A DNA stretch of 45,905 bases from Nitrobacter sp. Nb-311A (GCF_000152905.1 NZ_AAMY01000025.1:1-45905); one strand, 5' to 3'. Shown: positions 7,701 through 18,006, numbered from the stretch's first letter. Numbers and translations: made by a program. The notes: a model not told the origin generated them from the letters alone.

Positions 7701-9855
7701 TCGAAAACCCACAGCCGTTCCGTTACGCGTTGGGATCATCGGAACCGGCTACATCGCGGACTTCCATGTCCGTTCTATTCGCGCAGCCGCTGGCACAAAA
7801 CTCGCCGCTGCCTGTGATTCCAATCTTGGCCGGGCACAAGCCTTTGCAAAATCCTGGGATATCCCGCTCGCCTTCGATTCTCTTGGGAAAATGCTTCAGG
7901 ATCGCCAGATCGACTGCGTGCATATTCTCACACCACCCGATCTGCATTTTTCTCTAGCCAAACTCGCTCTTGAATCCGGTGTGCACGTCTTTTTGGAAAA
8001 GCCTATGTGCACTTCGACGGAAGAGGCCGACGAGCTGATAGGACTAGCCGCTGAACAAGGCGTTTATCTCGGGGTCAGCCATAACTTTCTGTTCTCGACC
8101 GCATTCCAGCGATTGCGTGAAGCTATCTCTTCGGAGCGACTTGGGCCGATTGATCACATCACGATCAATCACTTCTATGAACTCGGCCAGGTTCGCTTTG
8201 GCCCATTCGACAGTTGGATGCTACGCGATCCCGGAAACGTTATCCTCGAAACCGGGCCTCACCTGGTTTCTGCACTGCTGGATCTTGTTGGTAAGCCAGA
8301 GAGCTTCTCGGTAACCGCCGACCGGATGGTGACCTTGCCAAATGGAGCTCAAGTCTATCGGCGCTGGCGCATAAGGACCACCGTGGGTCGCGCCGCAATT
8401 GATCTCAATATAAATTTCGCGCCAGGTTTCCCGCAGCGAACAATCTCCGTGCGCGGGCTTTTTGGGTCAGCATTGCTGGATTTCGATGCCGACACCTGTG
8501 TCATCGATCAGAGGACTCCGCGAGATATCGATTTCGACCGCTTCAAGCGCAGCCGCCAAATTGCGAGCCAGATGAGGACGCAGGCACTCGTTGTCCTCGC
8601 TAAATACGCGCTCGGAAAATTAAAGCTTCTGCGCCGCGGCAATCCTTACCAGAACTCGATACAGGCTAGCACGGCTGCGTTCTATTCAGCCATCGGAACC
8701 GCCCAGCCGCTTGATGTTCGCATTGCGGGAGCCACTGGGCGTGACGTCGTCGCTCAATGTGAAAGGATTATCGAGGCGTCGGCCCTCGATAAAGTCGCTT
8801 CTTTAGTTGCTTACGCGCCTATTGAACGCCCTGCTCTGGTGACTCAGCCTACCGTCCTCGTTCTCGGCGGCGCCGGTTTCATCGGCAAGGAGTTGATACG
8901 CAAGTTGTTGACAGACGGGTATTGCGTTCGTGCGCTGGTTCGCGGCTCTGGACTAGCACTGGAGGAGTTCAGGTCTGACCATCTCGAAATCGTACGTGGT
9001 GACATCGGAAACCGGACGGACCTGGAAAGATCCATCTCCGGCATCGAGTTCGTCTATCATCTTGCCCATGCGCAATGTAGAACTTGGGATGAATATCTAA
9101 CGAGAGACGTCGAGCCGACTCGGCTAGTCGGCGAAGTTTGTCTCGCTGCTGGAATCAAGCGCTTGATCTATACCGGTACAATCGACTCCTATTACGCGGG
9201 GAGCAAGGCGGGCACTATCAATGAGACCACACCGCTAGACCCTGGAATTCATCGTCGAAACTATTATGCCCGCGCCAAGGCCGCAGCCGAAGGTATTTTA
9301 ACCGACATGAATCGTAATCGAGCGCTGCCGCTGGTAATCTTGCGTCCCGGCATCGTGATTGGCCGTGGCGGCAATCCTTTCCATTGGGGAGTCGGACGCT
9401 TTTCAGAGAACGTATGCGAGGTGTGGGGAGATGGACGCAACAAGTTACCCTTCGTCCTTGTATCGGACATTGCCGGTGCGCTGGTACTTGCGATCGAGGT
9501 ACCTGGCATTGAAGGCAAGAGCTACAATCTGGTCGACGAGCCAATTCTGACAGCTCGGGACTACCTGCGCGATTTGCAAGAGCGAGGCGACATGAAGCTG
9601 GCCGTACTGTACCAGCCAATTTGGAAATTCTACCTAGCGGACCTCGCAAAGTGGCTTGTTAAGGCATTGACCAAGCATCCAGACCGGATCCGCGTGCCGA
9701 GCTATGCCGACTGGGAATCGCGGACACAGAAGGCTTTCTTTGACTGCGCCCGGGCTCGTAGAGAACTCGGTTGGAACCCGACATCTAATCGATCGGGTTT
9801 GGTCAATGACGGAATTGGAGAAGCACTTCGGCCCTGGATTGAGGCCACTAGATGA
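7681..9855 (+). CDS. Gfo/Idh/MocA oxidoreductase fused to NAD-dependent epimerase/dehydratase
   Basis: A 724-aa fusion of two nucleotide-sugar enzymes. Residues 15-370 are a Gfo/Idh/MocA dehydrogenase: Rossmann motif VGIIGTGYIADFH (17-29) and the family EKP signature (106-108, FLEKPMCTS). Residues about 391-720 are an extended SDR epimerase/dehydratase: NAD-binding TVLVLGGAGFIGKELI (391-406) and the YxxxK pair at Tyr529/Lys533 (YYARAK), with RPGIVIGRGGNPF downstream. Both domains bind NAD(P), so one polypeptide may carry out successive oxidation and epimerisation or reduction on one sugar. The substrate cannot be told from sequence. The ATG at 7681 is preferred to the in-frame start at 7663 because the Rossmann strand follows closely. 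It overlaps the GT2 gene by 20 bp. Confidence 0.88.
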   Translation: MTNTSGDRKPTAVPLRVGIIGTGYIADFHVRSIRAAAGTKLAAACDSNLGRAQAFAKSWDIPLAFDSLGKMLQDRQIDCVHILTPPDLHFSLAKLALESGVHVFLEKPMCTSTEEADELIGLAAEQGVYLGVSHNFLFSTAFQRLREAISSERLGPIDHITINHFYELGQVRFGPFDSWMLRDPGNVILETGPHLVSALLDLVGKPESFSVTADRMVTLPNGAQVYRRWRIRTTVGRAAIDLNINFAPGFPQRTISVRGLFGSALLDFDADTCVIDQRTPRDIDFDRFKRSRQIASQMRTQALVVLAKYALGKLKLLRRGNPYQNSIQASTAAFYSAIGTAQPLDVRIAGATGRDVVAQCERIIEASALDKVASLVAYAPIERPALVTQPTVLVLGGAGFIGKELIRKLLTDGYCVRALVRGSGLALEEFRSDHLEIVRGDIGNRTDLERSISGIEFVYHLAHAQCRTWDEYLTRDVEPTRLVGEVCLAAGIKRLIYTGTIDSYYAGSKAGTINETTPLDPGIHRRNYYARAKAAAEGILTDMNRNRALPLVILRPGIVIGRGGNPFHWGVGRFSENVCEVWGDGRNKLPFVLVSDIAGALVLAIEVPGIEGKSYNLVDEPILTARDYLRDLQERGDMKLAVLYQPIWKFYLADLAKWLVKALTKHPDRIRVPSYADWESRTQKAFFDCARARRELGWNPTSNRSGLVNDGIGEALRPWIEATR

Positions 9856-9920
9856 AATTGAATGTGCTGAGGGCAACCAACGACAAGGGCTGGTGTGTTT
9901 GTCAGTGCGGCCACGGCTAA
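9852..9920 (+). pseudogene. start of a lost downstream gene (22 codons)
   Basis: An ATG overlaps the stop of the fusion gene in the ATGA arrangement typical of coupled operon genes, giving MKLNVLRATNDKGW and a stop at 9918-9920. The coupling suggests that a further polysaccharide gene once followed and was removed by the rearrangements that brought in the IS5 sequence. The remaining codons are too few to name it. Confidence 0.4.
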
Positions 9921-10165
9921 GGGGGTTTTTACCAGCTGCTTGGCAAAGACGATCAGCGGCTCACGCCTACGGAGTGGCACGAACTCGCGCCAATTGAATA
10001 CAACGGCGGCATTTCCTCATCGAACCTCGACTAAGTCATAGGACCAGGTCCGGTCGAAAGCCGGATACGATCCGTCATTCAGCCAGAGCTGGAGACCTCT
10101 AAAAACCGCTGGGCAAATTGGCGATTGGCTGATTCATTCGATCATGTCGCAAGCGGAGCGCGGGC
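9921..10165. other. unassigned segment before the IS5 gene
   Basis: The segment has no convincing gene. A 35-codon open stretch on the plus strand (about 9930-10034, LLGKDDQRLTPTEWHELAP) looks protein-like but I do not recognise it. From about 10095 the sequence is probably the 5' non-coding part of the IS5-family element (GGCGATTGGCTGATTCATTC). Confidence 0.35.
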
Positions 10166-11157
10166 ATGGTCGATCGGTCGCCGGGTTTCTTCGATTTGGA
10201 CGATCGGCTGGCGGAACTGTCGGCCAAGGGCGACGATCTGGAGCGCGTAAAGGCGCTCGTCGATTTTGACATGTTTCGCCCCGCGCTCAAGGCGGCCGTG
10301 CCGCGCGCGGATCGGTCGAAGGGCGGCAGACCGGCCTTTGATCACGTCCTGATGTTCAAGGTGCTCATTCTTCAGGCGATGCACGCGCTGTCGGACGAGC
10401 GCACCGAGTCCCTGATCAAGGATCGACTGTCGTTCATGCGCTTCCTCGGCCTAGAATTGGCTGACAGCGTTCCCGACGCCAATACGATCTGGACGTTCCG
10501 CGAGATGCTGAAGAAGGCCGAGGCCATTGACGCCTGGTTCGACGAAGCGCTGCGCTCGGAAGGCTTCCTGGCGATGAGCGGTCAGATCGTCGATGCCACG
10601 ATCGTGGCAGCGCCCAAGCAGCGTAATACGATCGCGGAGAAGACGGCAATCAAGGAAGGCCAAATTCCGGACGAATGGAAGGATAAGCCCGCTAAGCTTG
10701 CCCAGAAGGACCGGGATGCGCGCTGGACGGTCAAATACACGAAGGCCAACCGCGCGAGGACGGCAGCCTGCCGGCGGTCGACCTCGCTATGCCGGCGTTC
10801 GGCTACAAGAACCACGTCTCGATCGATCGCGGCTTCGGCCTGATCCGTAAGTGGACAACCACGCACGCCGCCGCCCATGGCGGCGCGCGGCTCGAAGACG
10901 TGCTGGATCGGACGAACACAGCCAGCGACGTGTGGGCGGACACGGCCTATCGGTCGGCGAAGAACGAGGCGATGCTGGCGCGGCGCGGGTTCGTGTCGCG
11001 CATCGACCGTAAGAAGTCGCTGGGTCGGCCAATGCCGGAGCGCATGCGCATCGCCAATGCTCAGACGTCCAAAGTCCGCAGCGCCGTCGAGCACGTGTTC
11101 GCGCATCAGAAGGGTCCGATGAGTCTCATCGTGCGCACGATCGGCATCGAAATGGTC
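10166..11157 (+). pseudogene. IS5-family transposase, frameshifted and 3'-truncated
   Basis: Transposase of the IS5 type: an N-terminal domain (DLDDRLAELSAKGDDLERVK, GGRPAFDHVLMFKVLILQAM) followed by a DDE core (MSGQIVDATIVAAP with the first Asp, DVWADTAYRS with the second). A one-base loss near 10752, in the stretch that should read AKPREDGSLPAVD, shifts the frame, and the rest continues in the frame of AMPAFGYKNH to RSAVEHVFAHQKG. The normal C-terminal tail is missing after VRTIGIEM (about 11150), shortly before an IS66 end begins. It is inactive. Confidence 0.88.
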
Positions 11158-11176
11158 TTGGGGTTGACGTTATAGC

Positions 11177-11292
11177 GTAAGCGCTGTGGTGGCCCCACCT
11201 TTTTCTGACGTTGCTGATCAGCGATGGTGAAGATCTCTGAAGGGGAGATCGGCTTGTGTCTACGCTTGACCATACGCTTAAGCCGCAGGATT
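11177..11292 (+). mobile_element. IS66 remnant: 116-bp tnpA end of the same IS66
   Basis: The sequence begins with the terminal repeat GTAAGCGCTGTGGTGGCCCC and matches the tnpA-side end of copy B (17891 backwards to about 17776), including the ribosome site AAGGGGAG and the GTG start of tnpA at 11256. It then breaks off at GCCGCAGGATT. The rest of the element is gone. The broken tnpA start is joined in frame to an IS3 OrfB remnant, so a hybrid protein could be translated from 11256. Confidence 0.9.
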
Positions 11293-11945
<653 letters not shown>

Positions 11946-12188
11946 ATTGAACTTCCGCTTGAAACTTCGCACAGCAGTATTCTTCTACAGCCGTAAGAGC
12001 CAAGGCCATCATCCTGGTATGGCGCTAAAGCGAGCGACCAAGCTCCTCTCCCGGTCAAACAGCCGGCGCCACGGGCCATCGCCGGACCTTCAAAGCCAGC
12101 CGAATCGCTTTCCGGCACCGCGCAGCAATGGTCGAACAGGCAATCTTGCACTAATACTAAAACCGACCACCACAAAGGGACGGGACAC
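11946..12188. other. intergenic, possible IS debris, promoter of the wzy-wzx pair
   Basis: About 240 bp with no gene. The only functional feature I see is the ribosome site AAAGGGACGGG just before the GTG of the next gene. Transcription of the following pair must either start here or read through from IS sequence. Confidence 0.4.
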
Positions 12189-13601
12189 GTGTCTGTTGAA
12201 GATCATCAAACATTTGTGGCGTTAGCTGCCTTACTTCTTTGGCCGATTGTAGGTCTATGGATTTTTTTGAGTTCCAGATCTGTTCCTCGCAATCTGATTT
12301 GGGCAATATTGACTGCTCAGCTCCTTCTGCCGGTCGGCGCGGTCATCAAATTTCGAATGATTCCACCTATCGACAAGGTCAACGTCGCAAGTTTCGTTGC
12401 GGTGATTGGCTGCCTCCTCTTTGCACGAGGAAAACCCTTACCGCGATCAAAGGGGTTTGGGTTAGTCGGGCTGTTGCTCATTTCAAACATTGCGAGCCCC
12501 ATTATAACGTCATGGCTCAACCCGGACAATGTTGTCATCGGCGTTCGCTTTCTGCCGGGTGTTGGCATCTATGATGCCCTATCAGCTTCCGAGGCAGCAC
12601 TGATAGGGCTGATTCCTTTCATTTTGGGGCGTAGGTATCTTCGATCGATTGAAGATTGCAAGAATATTCTCTTGGCGCTCACTATAGCGGGCCTTTGCTA
12701 TTCCATCCCTTTGCTGTTTGAGATTCGTTTCAGCCCGCAGCTTCATCTTTGGGTCTACGGCTACGCTCCAAGTGAATTCGTTCAATCTGTGCGCGAGGGT
12801 GGCTATCGGCCCATGGTTTTTATGGGTCACGGATTGTTAGCTGCATTATTTATGTCGTCTAGCGTGCTGGCCGCGACTACCCTTTGGCGCAATCGGGTCA
12901 ATGTTGGCGTAATGCCATCCTCCATTTTGGCCCCGTATCTGGGACTGGTACTTTTTTTATGCAAGAGCATGGGCGCTCTAATTTATGGAGTGGTCGGAGG
13001 TTCACTCATCATCTTCACAAAGCCCAAAACACAAGTTCGCATTGCTGTTGTGTTAGTAGCTATCTCGCTGGCGTTTCCTCTGTTACGCTCCTTGAATTTA
13101 GTACCAACGACCCAGGTTGTCGAACTTGCGAAGCAGATTAGTGAGGCCCGAGGTGAATCGCTCGAATTTCGGTTCGAAAACGAAAACAAGTTGCTACAAC
13201 GAGCTTTTGAACGGCCGTGGTTTGGATGGGGACGATTTGGGCGAAGCCGTATTTATGATGCTAATTCTGGCAGAGACACAAGTGTAACCGACGGTCGATG
13301 GATAATTGACATAGGACAATTCGGTCTGATTGGCTTTTTTTCCGAATTCGGACTTCTCGCGATATCCGTTTTCCGTGCCGCAGCTTCCTTTCAATACTTA
13401 TCGTCCCGAAAGGAGCAGCTGATGTTCACAACACTCATTTTGATCGTTGCAATTAGCGTTTTTGATCTATTGCCCAATTCAGGCTTGATACCTTGGACAT
13501 GGCTGATATCAGGAGCATTGCTAGGTCAATCCGAAGCGCTCGCCTTGCGAAACTCCTCCATGAGTAATTGCTTTCCAGCCAATAAAACGGCCCGCAGATG
13601 A
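12189..13601 (+). CDS. O-antigen ligase/polymerase-like membrane protein (Wzy type)
   Basis: A 470-aa inner-membrane protein with about ten to twelve hydrophobic segments, such as FVALAALLLWPIVGLWIFL near the N-terminus, AALIGLIPFILGRRY, LLAALFMSSSVLAATTLW and LIPWTWLISGALLG near the C-terminus. A large loop between later segments contains the Arg/Glu-rich stretch ARGESLEFRFENENKL followed by FGWGRFGRSRIYD, which resembles the periplasmic loop of Wzy/O-antigen-ligase proteins. It would polymerise repeat units in the periplasm. It starts with GTG at 12189 behind a good ribosome site and overlaps the flippase gene by 4 bp. Base composition is noticeably more AT-rich than that of the IS elements around it. 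Wzy proteins diverge strongly, so the family is secure but the linkage made is unknown. Confidence 0.8.
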   Translation: MSVEDHQTFVALAALLLWPIVGLWIFLSSRSVPRNLIWAILTAQLLLPVGAVIKFRMIPPIDKVNVASFVAVIGCLLFARGKPLPRSKGFGLVGLLLISNIASPIITSWLNPDNVVIGVRFLPGVGIYDALSASEAALIGLIPFILGRRYLRSIEDCKNILLALTIAGLCYSIPLLFEIRFSPQLHLWVYGYAPSEFVQSVREGGYRPMVFMGHGLLAALFMSSSVLAATTLWRNRVNVGVMPSSILAPYLGLVLFLCKSMGALIYGVVGGSLIIFTKPKTQVRIAVVLVAISLAFPLLRSLNLVPTTQVVELAKQISEARGESLEFRFENENKLLQRAFERPWFGWGRFGRSRIYDANSGRDTSVTDGRWIIDIGQFGLIGFFSEFGLLAISVFRAAASFQYLSSRKEQLMFTTLILIVAISVFDLLPNSGLIPWTWLISGALLGQSEALALRNSSMSNCFPANKTARR

Positions 13602-14974
13602 CCCTTCGCAAGCGGACTGTGCGGGCGGGCATTTGGACCATTGCGTCATACAGTGTCGAACTTTCTACCAGACTGCTTACAAATCTGATCATGACGCGAC
13701 TCCTCTTCCCGGACGTGTTCGGTATCGTTGCTGCCGCAACTGGGATCATCATCGCCTTCGCGTTATTAAGCGATTTTGGAGTTAAGGCTGTTGTTATCCA
13801 GAGCCCTCGAGGTGAAGATATCGGATTTCTTCGATCTGCCTGGACGTTCCAGTGTTCGAGGGGGTTGTTGTTATGGATTATTTTGGCGGCCGGCAGCCTA
13901 ATTTTCACTCTCTCCGATATGCGTACCTTTCTATCGCCAGCAAGCGTATTCGCAAACCCATCATTTCCGGCGGTTACGGCAGCTCTTGGACTTAGCTTAA
14001 TTCTAAGCGGCTTCGAATCGACAACGATCCCGTTAAACCTAAGAAAACTGAATTTTCGGCCGCTCGTTATCCTAGATTTGGCTGCACGTATAGTCCCCAT
14101 TCCGATCATGATCGCGGGTGCTTATGCGTATCCAAACGTCTGGTCGATGGTAGTGGGAAGTTTGACGAGCAGTGCGCTACGCGCAACGCTATCGCATATA
14201 ATTATCCCTGGACCTCGAATGGCTTTCTCTCGGCACAATAAGCATTTCAAAGAAATCATTGCGTTTGGAAAATGGGTAAACCTATCCTCTTGGGCCACGT
14301 TTATTGGATCGCAAAGCGATATTATATTATTAGGAGTTTTATTGCCTAGCCCGTTACTGGGAGTCTATTACATTGCAAAAACTTTGAGCGACGCTATCGA
14401 AAACTTTCTCGAACGCCTGAACAGCACGATGACACTTTCCGTGCTTGGCGAAGTGATCAGAAGCAATCCGGATAACCTGAAAGATAGATACTACCGATTT
14501 CGAATGCCCATTGAGTTGGTAGCTGCCGGCTCAGCTGGCTTCCTTTTATCCGCCGGGGATCTGATCGTTGAAGTTCTATATGATCATCGCTATTTGGAAG
14601 CCGGGATCATGTTACGAATACTTAGCTTCGGATTGCTTCTCTATCCATTTCAACTCATCCGGAGCGCGTTTGCCGCAGTGTCAAAAGCGGACATTGTTGC
14701 TTGGGTTTCAATGGTTCAAGCCGTTTCACTGATTATCTGTTTGAGCCTAGGGTATCAGTTTTTCGGCCCATTAGGAGCGATTGCGGGTGTCGCGGGGAGT
14801 CGATTCTTTCCCTCCCTATTGATAATTGTATTAGCACATCAGGCAAACTGGATAAGCGTTTTGAAGGAGCTGAGATGGCTTCCTATTTATGCTCTCGGGT
14901 ACATGCTCGGTGAAGCGGCCACGCGTGTGCTCGAACCTTTCGCCGGCATTAGTCTCAGACAAATCTTTCATTGA
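13598..14974 (+). CDS. polysaccharide flippase (Wzx type, MOP superfamily)
   Basis: A 458-aa membrane protein of the polysaccharide-transporter branch of the MOP superfamily. The N-terminus shows the family pattern RKRTVRAGIWTIASYSVE with LTNLIMTRLLFPDVFGIVAA, and about twelve hydrophobic segments follow in pairs, including FGKWVNLSSWATFIGSQSD, a conserved cytoplasmic-loop/TM motif of the family. It should flip the lipid-linked repeat unit to the periplasm. It overlaps the polymerase gene in an ATGA arrangement (13598-13601), so the two are translationally coupled. It ends about 20 bp before the terminal repeat of the IS3 nest. Confidence 0.87.
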   Translation: MTLRKRTVRAGIWTIASYSVELSTRLLTNLIMTRLLFPDVFGIVAAATGIIIAFALLSDFGVKAVVIQSPRGEDIGFLRSAWTFQCSRGLLLWIILAAGSLIFTLSDMRTFLSPASVFANPSFPAVTAALGLSLILSGFESTTIPLNLRKLNFRPLVILDLAARIVPIPIMIAGAYAYPNVWSMVVGSLTSSALRATLSHIIIPGPRMAFSRHNKHFKEIIAFGKWVNLSSWATFIGSQSDIILLGVLLPSPLLGVYYIAKTLSDAIENFLERLNSTMTLSVLGEVIRSNPDNLKDRYYRFRMPIELVAAGSAGFLLSAGDLIVEVLYDHRYLEAGIMLRILSFGLLLYPFQLIRSAFAAVSKADIVAWVSMVQAVSLIICLSLGYQFFGPLGAIAGVAGSRFFPSLLIIVLAHQANWISVLKELRWLPIYALGYMLGEAATRVLEPFAGISLRQIFH

Positions 14975-15070
14975 TCTCCACTAGAGTCGGTGGTCTGCCC
15001 CCTGAAAAGTGGTCCTCCCTGACTTAGGCTATTCGCCGTTATGGAGCTGCCCCGTTTTGTGGTCCAGATG

Positions 15071-15361
15071 TCAGGCAATTTCTCGGGCTGTTTGAGTTTG
15101 TCGTGCGAACTCGTTCGGCGTCAAGTTGCCGAGCGAGGTGTGGGGCCGATCATTGTTGTAGTGGCACCTCCATTCCTCGATCCGTTCGATAGCGTCGGCC
15201 ATCGACAGGAACCATGAGGCATTCAGGCACTCCGCCCGGACGCGACCGTTGAAGGCCTCGCAAAACGCATTGTCCGTTGGCTTTCCGGGTCTCGAGAAGT
15301 CGATCTCGACGCCATTGTGATAGGCCCACTGGTCGAGCATCTTGCCGGCGAACTCGGGGCC
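15071..15361 (-). pseudogene. IS3-family OrfB, C-terminal half
   Basis: C-terminal part of the integrase-core transposase, beginning at [17 protein letters not shown] and running through [20 protein letters not shown] (catalytic Glu region) to [19 protein letters not shown] and the stop. The first codons of the present ORF (to 15397) come from the inserted IS110 end. It is the complement of the N-terminal half at 19521-20072. The element is inactive unless the IS110 element excises. Confidence 0.92.
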
Positions 15362-15394
15362 ATAGCACCTACGGAAGGAATGCGGAGAGGCCAC

Positions 15395-15402
15395 CAAGGA
15401 GC
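15395..15402. repeat. 8-bp target duplication of IS66-B, left copy
   Basis: CAAGGAGC directly precedes the IS66-B end at 15403 and is repeated at 17892-17899. Eight base pairs is the standard IS66 duplication length. Confidence 0.95.
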
Positions 15403-15415
15403 GTAAGCGGTGTTT

Positions 15416-16948
15416 TCAGGCCACTTCCCTGGTATCCAGCGCAGCGGTATAGGCCCAAGGCAGCAGGTCGTTGATCTGGCTGTTGGGATGGCCGTTGACG
15501 ATCCTGGTGATGACGTCGGCCAGATAGTTATGCGGTTCGATGCTGCAAAGCTTGCAGGTCTCGATCAGCGAGGCGATGACGGCCCAGTGCTCGCCGCCGC
15601 CGTCGGAGCCGGCGAACAACGCGTTTTTGCGGTTGAGCGCAATCGGTCGGATTGAGCGTTCGACGATGTTGCTATCGATCTCGATGCGGCCGTCATTGAG
15701 GTATCGCGTGAGCCCCTCCCAGCGCGACAGCGCGTAGCGGATCGCCTCGGCGAGTTTGGTCTTCTGGCTGATCAGGTCGAGCTTGGCACGCAGCCAGGGT
15801 TCGAGGGCTTCCAGAATGGGGCGGCTCTTCTCCTGCCGAAGCGCGCGCCGCTCATCGGCGCAGCGGCCCCGGCATTGGGTCTCGACGGCATAGAGATCGA
15901 CAATGCGTTTGAGCGCCTCGCTGGCGATCGGCGCCGGACCGGCGACGGCAAGCTCGTAGAAGCGCCGGCGCACGTGGGCCCAGCAGAACGCGAGCCGCAC
16001 GTCGCCGCGTTCGGCGAGGGCGCGATAGCCGGCATAGCCGTCTACCTGCAGGATGCCGGTGAAGCCGGCGAGATGAGCGATCGGCCGCTCCGCCTTGCGG
16101 TCGGGCGCATAGAGGTAAGCTACGCCCGGCGGATCGGCCCCGCCCCAAGGGCGATCATCGCGTGCGTAGGCCCAGAGCTGGCCGATCTTGGTCCGCCCGC
16201 GGCCGGGATCGAGCACCGGCGCCGTGGTCTCGTCGGCGAACAGCTTGGTCGAGGTCTTCAAAGTAGCGAGCAGGCGCTCATGCACCGGCCGCAGCAACCA
16301 GGCGGCGCGGCCGACCCAGTCGGCCAATGTCGAGCGGTCGAGTATGATGCCCTGCCGGGCGTAGATCTGGGATTGGCGGTAGAGCGGCAAGTGATCGGCG
16401 TATTTGGAGACGAGGACCTGCGCCACTGTCGCTTCGGTCGGCAATCCGCCCTCGATCAGCCGTGCCGGCGCCGGAGCCTGCACCACCACCTCTTCGCAGG
16501 CCCGACAGGCATACTTCGGCCGGCGCACGACGAGCACGCGCAGCTGCGCGGGGATCATGTCGAGTCTCTCGCTCCGGTCTTCGCCAATCCGATGCAGCGC
16601 GTTACGACAGCATGGACAGCTGTGGTCCTCGATATCGGCCACCATCTCGATGCGCGGCAGATGTGCCGGAAGCGATCCGCGGTTCATGCGGTGCCTGACG
16701 GCATGACGTGCTCGCTCGGCCGGAGCGACCGCTTCACCTGCCGCCTCGCTGCTCGCAGCAGCCTGCTCGACCTCTTCGAGCCCGAGCAGAAGTTGATCTT
16801 CCGGCAGCGTCTCGGCGCGCCGGCCAAAGCGATGGCGGCGCAACTCCCTGATGATTTGTTCCAACCGTTCGGCGCGTGCCCGTTCCGCCAGCAGCATCGC
16901 CTTCAGCGTACCGGGATCATCGGGAAGCGCGTCTGCCAGAGCCGTCAT
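15416..16948 (-). CDS. tnpC: IS66 TnpC transposase (copy B)
   Basis: Identical in translation to the copy A TnpC: 510 aa from the ATG at 16948, with CPCC and CRAC zinc motifs and the DDE core (LFADET, QVDGYAGY, SNIVERSIRP). It is intact. The 361-aa ORF on the opposite strand (15875-16960) is a shadow of this gene. Confidence 0.95.
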   Translation of the reverse strand: MTALADALPDDPGTLKAMLLAERARAERLEQIIRELRRHRFGRRAETLPEDQLLLGLEEVEQAAASSEAAGEAVAPAERARHAVRHRMNRGSLPAHLPRIEMVADIEDHSCPCCRNALHRIGEDRSERLDMIPAQLRVLVVRRPKYACRACEEVVVQAPAPARLIEGGLPTEATVAQVLVSKYADHLPLYRQSQIYARQGIILDRSTLADWVGRAAWLLRPVHERLLATLKTSTKLFADETTAPVLDPGRGRTKIGQLWAYARDDRPWGGADPPGVAYLYAPDRKAERPIAHLAGFTGILQVDGYAGYRALAERGDVRLAFCWAHVRRRFYELAVAGPAPIASEALKRIVDLYAVETQCRGRCADERRALRQEKSRPILEALEPWLRAKLDLISQKTKLAEAIRYALSRWEGLTRYLNDGRIEIDSNIVERSIRPIALNRKNALFAGSDGGGEHWAVIASLIETCKLCSIEPHNYLADVITRIVNGHPNSQINDLLPWAYTAALDTREVA

Positions 16949-17018
16949 GGAAGCAATTAAATCACGAGCCTCAATGCGTCGCGAGCGATCCGATGAAGAT
17001 GATTCACTGTGTCGCAGA

Positions 17019-17375
17019 TCAACTGGCCTGCGTCGGCACCGTCGTCTCGCGCGCGACGTGGACACGGCGCCAGTCGAGACCTTCCAATAACGCCGAGAGC
17101 TGCGCCGCAGTCAAATGCATGACGCCGTCCTGTACATTGGGCCAGCGGAATGCGCCATCTTCGAGCCGCTTGGCAAACAGGCAGACACCAGTGCCATCCC
17201 AGAAGATCAGCTTCACACGGTCCGCCCGCTTGGCGCGGAACACGTAGACAGCACCGGAGAACGGATCGGTCTTCATCCCGTCTCGCACCAGAGCCGCGAG
17301 ACCCTCGGCACCCTTCCGGAAGTCGACCGGCTTGGTCGCCATCATAACCCGAACTGCGCCGGTCGGACCGATCAC
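17019..17375 (-). CDS. tnpB: IS66 TnpB (copy B)
   Basis: 118 aa, identical to copy A, with the KPVDFRKGAEGL and VKLIFWDGTG motifs. The GTG start overlaps the tnpA stop. Confidence 0.93.
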   Translation of the reverse strand: MIGPTGAVRVMMATKPVDFRKGAEGLAALVRDGMKTDPFSGAVYVFRAKRADRVKLIFWDGTGVCLFAKRLEDGAFRWPNVQDGVMHLTAAQLSALLEGLDWRRVHVARETTVPTQAS

Positions 17376-17812
17376 GCGCTGGCCTTTAGCGCGCGGATCA
17401 CCGCCGTGACCGTCCTGGCGTCGGCACCGCGGCCGACGCGCACCGTCACGCTGCCAATCTCAACCTCGATGATTCCAGCAACACGATCCTCATCGAGCGC
17501 ACGGTTGCGACCGCGGCGGCGAACCGCGCGCTCCGGCAATGTAGCTTCCACGAGCGCCGGAACAAAAAGCGGCCCTGACGTCTCGGTGCTCGCCGATGCA
17601 GGCTGCCGTGCTTGACGGCGCCAGCCGAACAACTGTTGCGGCGATAACCCATGACGGCGCGCAATCTCCGAAACTACAGCGCCCGGAACAAGTGTCTCTT
17701 CGATGATGCGGGCCTTGTCATCATCCGAGAACCGGCGCCGACGCCCAGTGCCCGTGATCACCTCAAGCCGGTGCAAATCCTGCGGCTTAAGCGTATGGTC
17801 AAGCGTAGACAC
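17372..17812 (-). CDS. tnpA: IS66 TnpA (copy B), complete
   Basis: Complete 146-aa TnpA, starting with GTG at 17812 (MSTLDHTLKPQDLHRLE) behind the ribosome site AAGGGGAG. The helix-turn-helix region is RRFSDDDKARI...ARRHGLSPQQLFGWRRQ. This copy shows what is missing from the start of copies A and C at the window edges and from the remnant at 11177. Confidence 0.93.
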   Translation of the reverse strand: MSTLDHTLKPQDLHRLEVITGTGRRRRFSDDDKARIIEETLVPGAVVSEIARRHGLSPQQLFGWRRQARQPASASTETSGPLFVPALVEATLPERAVRRRGRNRALDEDRVAGIIEVEIGSVTVRVGRGADARTVTAVIRALKASA

Positions 17813-17891
17813 AAGCCGATCTCCCCTTCAGAGATCTTCACCATCGCTGATCAGCAACGTCAGAAAAAGGTGGGGCCACCACAGCGCTTAC

Positions 17892-17899
17892 CAAGGAGC
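17892..17899. repeat. 8-bp target duplication of IS66-B, right copy
   Basis: CAAGGAGC follows the IS66-B end at 17891 and matches 15395-15402. Confidence 0.95.
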
Positions 17900-18006
17900 G
17901 GTGCGCGCAGCCTTTCATTGCAAGCGCGCGCCGGTCGAGGTGGCCATGGCCAGTCAAGGTTTCTCTAGAATGTGAATGTTCACAACCCATTCCGGAGAGA
18001 CCGACC

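Larger units (their letters stand above)
15403..17891 (-). mobile_element. IS66-family element, copy B, complete
   Basis: The complete 2,489-bp element, with terminal repeats GTAAGCGGTGTTTTCAGGCC at the tnpC end and GTAAGCGCTGTGGTGGCCCC at the tnpA end. It carries tnpA, tnpB and tnpC, all intact, on the minus strand. It lies in the left non-coding end of the IS110 element and is bracketed by the 8-bp duplication CAAGGAGC. This shows a single-element insertion, not movement as part of a composite transposon. Confidence 0.97.
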
